Below, piece by piece: positions 48,538-57,000 of a DNA stretch of 64,000 nucleotides; positions within the stretch are counted from its first letter, which is position 1; each line of letters opens with the position of its first letter. The notes beneath the pieces are model-generated. The model did not search any database, was not told the DNA's origin, and worked only from the letters and a program-made list of their open reading frames with translations. A program made the translations under genes and the position numbers. The stretch comes from Adiantum capillus-veneris. Its lineage: Eukaryota > Streptophyta > Polypodiopsida > Polypodiales > Pteridaceae. The stretch covers positions 149,697,057 through 149,761,056 of the forward strand of contig CM043952.1 of NCBI GenBank assembly GCA_014529385.2, given 5' to 3'.

Positions 48538-50208
48538 ACGAAGCGGCAGATATCTGCTTCCAGATGCACTGGCCTTAAGAGTCTAGCACCCCTTTCGATA
48601 CTTCATCACACTATACAACTGCCAGGAGGTGAGCTCTGCGATCTGCTACTAAGCTGATCTTCACCGACTGGGCCTTTTTATTGGTACAAGGGGCCACTAT
48701 AGTGGGCGCCCCCAAAAAGCACTGGCAACAGCTAAAAACAGAGCACGAAAAGCTAGCTGAAATGCTTCCCAAATCCGGTAATACGAATGCCACATCAGCG
48801 GCCTACAATTCGCAGCACAAACCACGGAAGTACATGGCACGTTATCACTTACGTGAAAATTGCCAGTTTAGAGCCGTTTTGGATTAATTGTGGCGTCCAG
48901 CCTTTAAGTCGTGACAGTGTGTTGGTCAGGTTGGTCGCGCTCCTTGCATCGGTTATTGTACATTGACCAAAGTCATCATGATGGTGAATGGTGAGCCATA
49001 CGGAATGAACTTCCTAGTTGAGGCTATGTAAGTGAGCATTGGATACTCGCTTACTCTTATGCTGCACACAATTTTATCTTGCATTCGTGCACACTGGTTC
49101 TATTCTAACGACAAAACAAGGAGAGATGGTGCCTACCACTTCTTCTCAGGTATTCTTTGAAGTTAGGGATTTTGTACTGCTTAACCCTTACTATTGCAAA
49201 TCATCTGAGCCACACATTGACAATATAGAGTGGACGCCTTACTATAAAAAGTCTACTTTTCACGCAAACTATCAGCTGCATTTTGCTCCTTTCTAGAATA
49301 TGGAAATCACCACAATGGATATACCCCCGATTACCACTGAAGTAAAGTCTCGCCACGCAACAAACTTATTTCCTATCCCACTCTCAAGACGTGTGAGATG
49401 ATGACTTAAGAGGGAGATGTCATGCCATACCTTTGCATCATATTTTTTGGACTGTAAAATTTCAGGCGCCATATATAATGGAGATCCACACAATGTTTCA
49501 GCCATTCCTTGTGGCTGCAAAGACCTGCAAAAGAACTCCACAGTGCTTTAAGAAAGCATCACAAAAATTAATAGCTAAGCAGCACAGAACAAAATCTTCA
49601 TCATCACCTTGCAAACCCAAAGTCTGCTATCTTGAGCACTGCATTTGTGTCACTAGAAGATAGGAGAAGATTCTGAAAACAATTCCAAAAGAAAGAAAAA
49701 TTTATCACTGAGCAAGAACAAATGAATTACAATTTCAAATACTCTACCAAGCTACCTACTTGCGGCTTCAAATCCCTGTGTATAAGATTGTTTGCTCGCA
49801 GAATTTGTAAGCCAGCACCTAGGCACCATACAAGCATAAAAGCATGAGATATCAAGGGGTACGAATTTGATTGCAAAGGACACGACTCATGCATTAGCTC
49901 CGTGTAAACATCAGGAAAGCTTGACACCAAGCTAATACAGACAATTACACTGATTCCTCACTGCACAATTTCCCACAATGTAAAGACAAAAGGTTCAAGC
50001 TTCATTCATCTGCATTCTGCTCAGTCAGTGGAAAAGAAAGCACCCAAAGATTGTCAGAGTGTGGAGGTGATTCAAATAGAAAGACCTTACCTAGCTGCCA
50101 CATAAAGTGCCTCGCTGTAGCCTCTGGGACCTTTCCATGCCGATTGATGTAGGCACCTAAATCACCTCCAGCACAAAACTCCAGAACAAGGTAAATTCGG
50201 TTCGATGC
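39129..50208 (-). CDS. ATG1: ATG1-type autophagy serine/threonine kinase, 5' exons missing
   Basis: Twelve exons (minus order): 50208-50091, 49818-49760, 49672-49608, 49524-49431, 41969-41889, 41807-41705, 40929-40872, 40716-40355, 40275-39968, 39896-39629, 39546-39476, 39344-39129. All introns are GT-AG, phases agree at every junction, and the total is 1803 bases: 600 codons plus TAG. ATG1 phosphorylates autophagy factors and starts autophagosome formation with ATG13/ATG11. Kinase landmarks: HRDLKPQN at residues 53-60, DFG 76-78, APE 100-102. The C-terminus (about 400-600) fits the helical MIT-like domain that binds ATG13. The N-lobe (glycine loop, catalytic lysine) is absent from the window; plant ATG1 proteins usually have about 70-80 further residues there. 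The open frame is intact, so the gene is probably live. Confidence 0.93.
40872..41969 (-). CDS. ATG1: ATG1 exons e-g: kinase C-lobe
   Basis: Exon e (41889-41969) encodes [20 protein letters not shown]. Exon f (41705-41807) encodes [14 protein letters not shown] and [14 protein letters not shown]. Exon g (40872-40929) encodes [17 protein letters not shown], the end of the kinase domain. The intron between g and f contains a 109-bp tandem duplication (about 41252-41469). Confidence 0.93.
41252..41469. repeat. 109-bp tandem duplication in an ATG1 intron
   Basis: Two head-to-tail copies starting at about 41252 and 41361, sharing CTGTTTTCACTGTGCATTC and CTTCCTAATTTCTTTCTT. The copies differ at scattered positions. 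Confidence 0.85.
42019..42329 (+). promoter_or_regulatory. GC-rich 5' UTR region of LINE-A with repeated monomers
   Basis: (CT)n then C20 (42019-42062), followed by about 37-bp imperfect tandem units each containing CTCCCGCTTCCTCTCGCC or close variants with GCTGCTGC, to about 42240. Position before ORF1 suggests the 5' UTR, where LINE internal promoters lie. Promoter function is inferred. Confidence 0.55.
42330..43145 (+). CDS. LINE-A ORF1 protein (RNA-binding)
   Basis: About 251-271 codons; the first in-frame ATG is 42393, and the frame is open before it without ATG. Residues up to about 110 form a leucine/glutamate heptad-like coiled coil ([20 protein letters not shown]). The second half holds [20 protein letters not shown] and [20 protein letters not shown], the layout of L1-type ORF1 proteins with an RRM-like core and C-terminal domain. 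Such proteins coat LINE RNA. It ends in TAG at 43143-43145 and ORF2 continues in the same frame. It lies antisense inside an ATG1 intron. Confidence 0.85.
   Translation: MLPLSLQETVNKQGEDLRALAMENGTLRVLVVENENLKRTLEMQTTCLIQLEEEVKECKRSLVDLNDLKERMSKVEHDHVLKEEKFDTMSRDVCDMKNVCTNKSWADVCGSNVVSNSSLMQAMVQTKNVENVDVEELKERERRSKNIVIRGIPEEKLETPPSLAIVIEDFFKTHFGMSGVMVYGAHRVGKQGAPRSGERPIVYTMPDETKRKIILDNSWIYLRDTKCFVCEDRTIKQQNMRRKAYEEKNNKNKEISHEENVPKEEASLSSK
43146..44527 (+). pseudogene. LINE-A ORF2 endonuclease half
   Basis: In the same frame as ORF1 and directly after its stop; no in-frame ATG precedes the endonuclease. The APE-type endonuclease keeps all key blocks: WNCNG (catalytic Asn), LLVETW (Glu), GDMNAR about 150 residues in, SVIDYM near 43870 and KSDHRTL near 43945. 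It nicks target DNA to prime reverse transcription. A basic linker follows. The frame is lost at a T8 run (44520-44527), where the reverse transcriptase continues in another frame; one extra T would keep it open. Otherwise intact, so this is a young or recently active copy. Confidence 0.92.
44528..46516 (+). pseudogene. LINE-A ORF2 reverse transcriptase half
   Basis: Continues the ORF2 after the T8 frameshift (TIEDVCGG...). Blocks: [76 protein letters not shown] with the catalytic YADD at 45272-45283, and [16 protein letters not shown]. The C-terminus holds a CCHC motif [19 protein letters not shown] (about 46275-46331) typical of L1-clade ORF2. The frame is open for 650 codons. Followed by a 3' UTR with AATAAAA and an (ATCT)n tail. 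Confidence 0.93.
46517..46600 (+). other. LINE-A 3' UTR and (ATCT)n(CT)n tail
   Basis: AATAAAATC at about 46540 followed by ATCTATCTATCTATCTCTCT. A short simple-repeat tail is how several plant LINEs end. LINE-B begins directly after it. Confidence 0.7.
46601..47594 (+). pseudogene. LINE-B ORF1 (one internal stop)
   Basis: 46701-47594 is one frame interrupted by a single TAA at 46998-47000. The N-terminal half is a coiled coil ([20 protein letters not shown]), then [20 protein letters not shown], then the nucleic-acid-binding half with [30 protein letters not shown] and [16 protein letters not shown]. It ends TGA at 47592-47594; the endonuclease continues in the same frame. It is related to, but well diverged from, LINE-A ORF1. 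The leader 46601-46700 is pyrimidine-rich like the LINE-A 5' UTR. Confidence 0.82.
47595..48348 (+). pseudogene. LINE-B ORF2 endonuclease, cut off at its 3' side
   Basis: After the ORF1 stop the same frame reads on into [20 protein letters not shown] frameshift near 47770-47800 moves to the frame with [34 protein letters not shown] and [14 protein letters not shown]. Coding ends at SES then TAA, just where the Ser-Asp-His block should be. The reverse transcriptase is absent. LINEs are normally truncated at the 5' end, so loss of the 3' part implies a later break or insertion. Confidence 0.85.
48349..48916 (-). mobile_element. Minus-strand LTR fragment joined to LINE-B
   Basis: 48575-48860 matches the LTRs at 4587-5096 and 1871-2120 (CACCCCTTTCGATACTT; GGGCGCCCCCAAAAAGCA; a CACATCAGCG box) and ends TCGTGACA at 48909-48916. 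A (CG)n(GA)n tract lies at 48467-48534. The proximal LTR end is not recognisable, so the junction with LINE-B near 48349 is a breakpoint of either element. Confidence 0.6.
48917..49430. other. Remaining 3' part of the plus-strand side of the large ATG1 intron
   Basis: Intron sequence next to exon d; no element recognised. Donor GTATGG on the minus strand at 49430. Confidence 0.6.
49431..50208 (-). CDS. ATG1: ATG1 exons a-d: kinase hinge, catalytic loop, DFG, activation segment
   Basis: Exon a (50091-50208) begins at the hinge region, [19 protein letters not shown], after acceptor TCTGTAG. Exon b (49760-49818) carries LIHRDLKPQ; exon c (49608-49672) carries NLLLSSSD and KIADFGFA; exon d (49431-49524) carries [20 protein letters not shown]. 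All four match the plant ATG1 pattern closely; the phrase [16 protein letters not shown] is especially typical. Exon d ends in phase 0 at donor GTATGG, opening the 7.46-kb intron. Confidence 0.93.
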
Positions 50209-51504
50209 CTACAGACAGAAACTAGCAAGCATTAATACATGATGCACATTTCGTAATGCCAAAATAAAGTGCACACTAACAAACATTAGCTTAGACATAG
50301 AAGGTTTAATGTTTTCTAATATTTACCTCAAAATTTTTGAGCTAAACTTCATAATCCAATAAGGTGCTTGCAAAGCAATGCTGCATAGGCAGATAAGGAG
50401 GCAACATGATTAAGTTCTTGCACTCCATCAATCTTTTCAACACAGTAGTCCAGTAGTTGGCCGTACTTTTTAGTGCTATTTTAAGTCTAATTCCCATACA
50501 TGCAAAATTGTTTCTGTTCAAGAAGAAGATTGTCACTAGAGCAAGGTTGCATTCCGAACTCGTATTTATCATTCTTCCCATACCGTACAATAAATATGCG
50601 TACTGGTATTAGTACTTAACGCACTGGTTGTTACTTATACGCACTCATCAGCACACATAGAGGCTTGTATGCATGCATGTATATTAGGTCGTAGACATAT
50701 GTATGTATATATACATACGTGTCATGTATGTCGGTGTGTATGCATGCATACTTACATGTATGCAGCCATGCCTAAGTAGACATGTGCATCTATTTGTAAT
50801 CAGTACATAACGTATTTTCCATATTGGTAGTGATTACCATATTGTACAACGCTTTTATCGTTTTTTTTAACCGTAATTATCGTACCTATCCACCTTGCAC
50901 TAGAGCTCAGGTACTTGAATTGCAAGGTAACCTTGATGCTTTCCCACTGAAAATCGGTGTGAAAAATACAGCAAGAACAGAAAAAAGGCCCCAAAGAGAG
51001 AGTGGCAGAAGACAATTAGTAGAAAACAAAGGTCAAAAAAAGTAGCAAAGTACGAGTTTTGCTATCTGCACAAAAACCAATATATATGTAGTAATCCTCC
51101 ACAAACCTTTGACATTTTATGAACAGTAGCTTTGAATTAAATGCAGTTCGTGATAAATTATTGCTAAGAGTAGAAAACAAAAACATTTGGTCAATTCTGT
51201 GCCCTCCTTATTTTACAAGCGGTCCATTAAAATCCATGGAATGTTCACGATAAACTTAATTTACTCCAAATTTAATCAATAAGTAGAGAAAAACCAGCAC
51301 AAAATCCAGAAATGTTAAAAAACGCTGACTCTTCGTCTGCAAATGTCAATGTGTCAAAGGTGGTAGCAGAAGATGCAATGAAGACAAGAACTAGCTCGCA
51401 AACCGGTGGACACCTCGACTCCAATCTAGAACACCTATAATGCCACATACATGAACAAGGCACCTATGGAGAAGAGAAATCATTAAAGTAGAGAAAGACA
51501 AGAC

Positions 51505-51559
<55 letters not shown>

Positions 51560-52706
51560 CGGAAAGGCTCTCCATGCTGATACAACTGCTCATACAAGTG
51601 ACCAAGGGTGGTCCGGCATAGATATGACATGCCCCAATGGATAGACCCAAGGTACACACACAACTGCAACTGCCACTGCCACTGCCATCTCCTCCTGCAC
51701 ACGAGACCAATAACACGGTCTCCACACGGGCACCACCTCCAACATGCTCTGCAAGCATAGGTGCACCTCCTCCTAGCTAGATCTAGATCTGGATCTGGAT
51801 CTCGGATGAGAAACCCTGCCACTGCAAGCATAGGTGCACCTCCTCCTAGCTAGATCTAGATCTGGATCTGGATCTCGGATGAGAAACCCTGCCACTGCAT
51901 GATCACAAGGCCTGTGAAAGTCTTCCCTGAGGAAGTACTGCACTGTAGAGAGGGTCTCTACACACTGCCTCTGCTTCCCAACAAAAACGATGGGGCTGAT
52001 CTGAAAAAATAAGCTGGGCTAAAACGCTAGGAGGGGATCCTGTTGTGACTGCCAGCCAAGGGCACATTTCCACCCAATGGGCTGCCCCCTGAAGGCGCCC
52101 CCTCTTTGGGCTCTAATGCTATGTCTACAGAGGTGACCCCCCCCCCCCCCCCCCCCACCTCCCTATATAGGGCCACAAGCTGGCTGGCTGACCCAGTCCT
52201 TGGCATCCATGACATAGGAAAATAGGGAAATAGGAGGAACTACCAAAAGAAGGGCACCAGATGCCTATAGGGATCAGGGGAAAAAATAAGGGTGACTGGG
52301 ATACCAACAGGAGCCTATATGGCCATGGAACCAAGCCAAAACCCCGAGCTCAACATGGATGGAACCCGACATGAGAAAACTACCTCACAATGCCGGGCAC
52401 GGCCACAAAACAGACCTCACTCCCAACACTTGTCCCTGGGAGAAACTAGGACCAATTGAACGAATCCAGAGAGATGCCATAACTCTTAACACCCCCTCTC
52501 AGCTCCTGGGAAGGAAGACAGACCAGGAGAGGGTTTCGTTGGACGAGGATACCTACAACAAATCTCTGCATTAGAAAAGTATACAATCCATCTACTACCC
52601 CCGAAAGACGTATGGGAAATAAAATGCTATCCGCTGAAAGTAAACGAGCTCTAACAAGAATCTCCTCAACTAAACCAACTCACAAGTCGCACAACCAGCA
52701 TCAACA
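50209..52706 (-). other. ATG1 intron (5' part), no exon recognised
   Basis: Acceptor CTGTCTGTAG lies at 50209-50218. Searching both strands by eye I found no exon for the N-lobe. (GA)n at 51510-51555. A 73-bp unit is duplicated at 51751-51823 and 51824-51896 (GCAAGCATAGGTGCACCTCC and CGGATGAGAAACCCTGCCAC in each). A C20 run lies at 52137-52156. Confidence 0.6.
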
Positions 52707-53140
52707 GAAGGTGTTGCCAAATTGGCTTTATCTGACAGAAAAATAATTCTAAATGAATTATTGGATTTATAAGTGAGAGGGTTTTCTCGCTTGGAACACC
52801 AAGGAAAAATAATTCTAAATGAATTATTGGAATTTTAAGTGAGAGGGTTTTTCTCACTGGAGACATCCGAGTACAGAATATTCCAAGTGCGTCATTCAAA
52901 GTAATGACGGGAGTACTGAGAACGGGAATATCTGTAAGGCCACCAAGAACGGGTACTTTTGATGCGTCACATCGGATGGGTGACAGGGAGCATCGGAAAG
53001 AAGTATCCGACCATCCGGGAACGGACATCTCTGATGTGTCATAGGATGGGTGACATAGAGCATCGTGAAGGAGATTGTACAGTAAGTTCGGTAGGAAAGG
53101 ACTAGGTGATGGGTATTCCTGATGCGTCACAAGGTGGGTG

Positions 53141-54650
53141 TGTCACCAGGAGGTGTATTTTTCCTGTTGCCTTCCGTAAATAAGTATTAGATATATTTAT
53201 TTTATTTTTACTTGTTTGTCCCAAAACCCTTGGAAAGGTGCAAGTGGACATTGCATGGCCAGTGTGAAACGGCTGCAGCCAAATGGGTTTCTCACCTCGG
53301 GGATCTAGGTCGGTCAGACAGGGACTGCCCGAGCCAATTAGCACTGAATTCTGATGAGTATGGAAGCTCGTGTGCGCCAAACTGGAATTTGGGCCACTCG
53401 TCAAGTCACTGCAACTTTATAAGTTGAAAGGGGCCAGTAAATTAACCCACATTGTAGATGTTGGTCAGGAGACCGATAGGGACGCCATGGAAGCATCTCC
53501 TAAAATTTAGGGAACTGTTATTTTTGACCGGAAAATGTGTTCGCGTCATTAGCTTTGGAATGACAAGGGGAACATTTTATTGCTCTGCTGCCAAGTCAAC
53601 TGACGCACCAGTTGAGATATTTTTAGCAGGGAAAGCCCAAACTCGGAAACTGGGCGACGTGTCAGCCTGTGAGCGATTCTGCTACTCTGGGAGGCAAAAA
53701 CGAGCTGCATATCAACAAAGGGGGCGCCATTTTCAGCCTCAGGTGGATTGTAGCAGGTAAAGAAGCTATGGAATGCTTACCTTGCCCTCTATGCACAGTA
53801 TGGTGACGGGAGTGATGCCCCGCACGCTACATACTGCTCTCTTTCTCCCCTACGTACAGTATGTTATGCCCCACTAGTGGGCTTCTCATTTGACCTATGT
53901 ACAGTTCTGGGGGTTTATGCGCGTTTGCCAAGGCAAGAGCCTTCTGAACAGGAACCGGATTAGCTAATTGCTAATCCCCCACAGGTACGCACAGTTCCAT
54001 CACGAAAGATTGCGAGTTTTCTCGCGTGAAAACTCGTCCAATTCACAGGGGAACTGTGCCATTGCGTGCGGGAGCCCTTGGGACACACGTAGGCGTGTTC
54101 GCTCCGCTAAAAACGATCCGAAACAGGGAATTACAGCCTGCTGTGTTTTTCTGCAGGTTTAGGGGTTTCGCACCTAAACTGCAAGGGAACATCGGGGGAG
54201 CCTCGTGACAGCCTTGGGATGCGTGTACAGGTTTTTGGGCTCCTGACAGTGAAAAACAGAGAATTACAGCCCGCTGAATTTCTGTGACAGCTCACCAGAA
54301 AGCTTCCAGATATCGAGGGAATCCGTCCTAGACAGGTGTTTTTGACCTACAGGGGTTTTTGCGTCGTTATGCTGTCAAAATCCGGTCGAAAACCTGCGTT
54401 TTCAGCCCTCGCCAGGTTTGGACAGCTTTGTGAAAGCTTGTGCTAAGTGGTCGGATCGTCTACCTTAATTTGAATAAAGAAATACCGAAAGGGGCGCCAG
54501 TCTTTGGGGCCTACAGGGTGTCGGTCTCGTGTGCGCAGTGACATTCTAGTCGCTGGACGCAACTGTGTTCTCTTCCCTTCTCAGTGCTCTGTGTAAAGTT
54601 AACAGGTAATTGAAATAGTACCGCCCTCTACGTTGTATAGGCCGGTTATA
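53141..54650 (+). mobile_element. Solo LTR nested in the 5' LTR (1510 bp)
   Basis: Interrupts the LTR exactly between duplicated GGGTG (53136-53140, 54651-54655); the 3' LTR at about 59381 has the uninterrupted site. It starts TGTCACCAGG and ends GGTTATA, a CA end mutated to TA. It carries AATAAAG at 54474-54480 and the shared motif ATACCGAAAGGGGCGCCAG (54482-54500). No internal region, so it formed by LTR-LTR recombination. Confidence 0.88.
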
Positions 54651-55139
54651 GGGTGACGGGTGCATCGGAAAGGGAATATCCATAGTCGGGAGGAAATTCC
54701 GAACTATGTTAGAATTGTGCACAAGGAAAAAGAAAGCACTTGAATGAAGATGGGTTCAGAGGAAACTTTGAGGAAAACAGATGCTTTTTGAGAAAGCGGG
54801 ATTGCTTTTCGGGAAAGCAGATGCTTTCCCGCGAGGAAGTCTATGTCTGCATTGCAACTGTGCATGTGATTGCATCCAGGGACACCTGGGAAGTGCTGTG
54901 AAAGCATTGTTTTTAACTTATAAGGTTTTATTGAGTTTTTGGGCAGGTTCATACTATTTTTAAAATACGCCGGCCGCCCACTTAATAAGTGGGCAGCCAT
55001 CTGATAAATAAGGCAACAGATCAGCAAGCGTTTTCTCTCTCTCTTTTTCTGGCAGAACAGAAAAAAAAATTGGAAAAAAAAAACAAAAAAAAAACAGCCG
55101 CAATCTCTACGCGAGCAGCTATTCATGTCCGTGGCTAGG

Positions 55140-55149
55140 AGCTATAAAA
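55140..55149 (+). promoter_or_regulatory. LTR TATA box
   Basis: GCTATAAAAG, a consensus plant TATA box, identical in the 3' LTR near 59847-59856. Transcription would start about 30 bp downstream. Confidence 0.65.
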
Positions 55150-56103
55150 GCATCACATGCCCTCACTCAGAGAGGAGGACCAATCTTTGCAAGGAGGAGA
55201 TGCTACTGCAGATTTCAGCCGTAAAGAAGACGTTGCCGATGATGCCCATGGCTGCCCCAAGTGTACCAGATGTCGCCAAGACCCAGTGCGCGAGTTCCCT
55301 CGCGAAGAAGTGCCTACGAAGCGTGTTTCCATCGCGACAAGTTGCTGTTTTTCTCTGTTTTCAGCACATAAACGTCGTAGACGGGGCTGATTTACGAGAA
55401 GGAACCCGAGAACACACCTCTTTTGTGTGTAGGATTGGAAGAGAGGATTTTCTCTGGAGAGATCTCTTCCGAGGAATTGCTTTTTCGAGAACCGAGTTGC
55501 GTTTCGAGCGTCGAGACTTTGAAGGTAACGATTTTCATGTTCTGATCTTTGAGTATTTGATTGCAGGTGTACTTCCTCTTCGTGAGGGAGTAGGAGCAGA
55601 GGAAGGCATGAGCCTCTGCAGGAGAAAAGCGCTCTGAGGAACTAGAGCCAGATCAGCCCAAGGGTTTCGTACCCGAGTTTGGGAAGTAGATCCACGGATC
55701 GGAGAGAGGTAGTCTCTCAAGTTGTGATCCGGAAGTTGGGATTCCCAAGTAAGGACTTCGTGTCCGGGAAAGCAGAGTTGGTCTGCGGGAAGAGGACTCT
55801 GGAAAGAAGAGTTGCAGGGATGCCATGCCCTGAGTCTGGAAGGTGAGATCCAGAGGCGAGAACCTTGATTCTCGAAGAGAACCTTGATTCTCGAAGAATG
55901 GGAATAAGGAACGGAAGTTCCTTGGAATAGGGTTTTGCCCTAGGAATTGGAAGCTGAGGCTTCCCAGAACCATCAAGTCTTATTCTAGAACGAACGTGGT
56001 AATACGTTCAGTTCAAGTGCTTGTATAGACTTCTCCTCAGTAATAAAGATACTATTACGGGGGGGGGGGACCAGCCCATCTTCTGGTCCCCAGTACTGTG
56101 TCG

Positions 56104-56166
<63 letters not shown>

Positions 56167-56257
56167 TTCTCTCTATATCCTCTGGCTTCAATATTAAGTG
56201 ATAAATTTTATTTATCCGAGTATATTTTATATTGTTATGCGCTCCCGTTTGTGACAG

Positions 56258-56269
56258 TGGTATCAGAGC
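56258..56269 (+). promoter_or_regulatory. Primer-binding site
   Basis: TGGTATCAGAGC, exact complement of the 3' end region of plant initiator-Met tRNA, one base after the LTR end. Confidence 0.9.
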
Positions 56270-57000
56270 ATGGTGTCCTCTCTTTCTCTGTAAAGGTGGA
56301 CGACTCTGGGAAGATACGGGAAGAAGCCATGACAAGCCAAGAGAGAAGTAAGCAGGTGGAACCTAAGTCCTGCAAGGAAAAGCTCGTAGAGTTGGAAATT
56401 TTTTTTCTCTCTGCAAGAAGTCGACACAAGGCTTGGGATTCTCTGAGAAGGCGACGAGAGCATGATGCTCAAGAACCTAGAGAATCCAAGGAGCGGAATG
56501 CTCGAGATTCTTCAGAATCCAAAAAATATCCATGAACGTCAATCCAGAACTATAGCCATGAAATCCCGTCATTCCGGGAAGGATATGAAGAAGGTCTCTA
56601 GACCTAGAACACTTCCAGTCAAGTTTGATACTTTTGACGGAAGGGAAGATGCCCCGAAAGCTACCGCATTGATTCGACAAGTTTGAAGTTGCCTTTGCAA
56701 ACGGCAATTTCTAAAAAAGCGTCGAAGATGAGGCATGTGATTAAACACCTCAAGGGGATTGCAAGTACTTGGTGGTATACCAAAGCTCTACAAGGAACTT
56801 ACAACAAGACTTGGATTCAATTCAAGGCTGAATTTTTTGACAAATTTTTTTTCCTCTATGCTTTGAAGAAGGCATCCAAGAAGATTGGGATCGGTGTGCC
56901 CAATAGAAACACGAGTGAGTCAAAGCAAGTAGTGGTTCACTCTTGCCAAGGTAGCTCCATTCTTGATCCTCTCTGAGGAAGGAAAGATGAACAAATTTAA
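56270..57000 (+). pseudogene. gag trace in the pol-less LTR element
   Basis: About 56600-56860 encodes LPVKFDTFDGREDAPKATAL, RHVIKHLKGIASTWW and TWIQFKAEFFDKFF over two frames: a Ty3/gypsy-type gag core, in which GIASTWW is the usual G-x-A-x-x-W-W block. The N-terminal part is charged (RRRREHDAQ-like). A frameshift lies near 56690. No zinc knuckle follows. Confidence 0.75.

Larger units (their letters stand above)
52712..56256 (+). repeat. 5' LTR, interrupted by a solo LTR
   Basis: TGTTGCCAAATTGG... to ...GTTTGTGACA. Net length without the 1510-bp insertion and its target duplication is about 2030 bp. Promoter TATA box GCTATAAAAG at 55140-55149, poly(A)-type AATAAAG at 56041, (TC)n at 56109-56164 in the U5 side. 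Confidence 0.88.

Noticed and set aside
50209-52706. N-lobe exon of ATG1 in this stretch
   Set aside because: No glycine-loop, VAIK-type or HPNI-type coding was found on the minus strand.
55125-55637. 170-codon LTR frame as a real gene
   Set aside because: Its start lies upstream of the LTR TATA box, no domain is visible, and conservation follows from the youth of the LTR pair.
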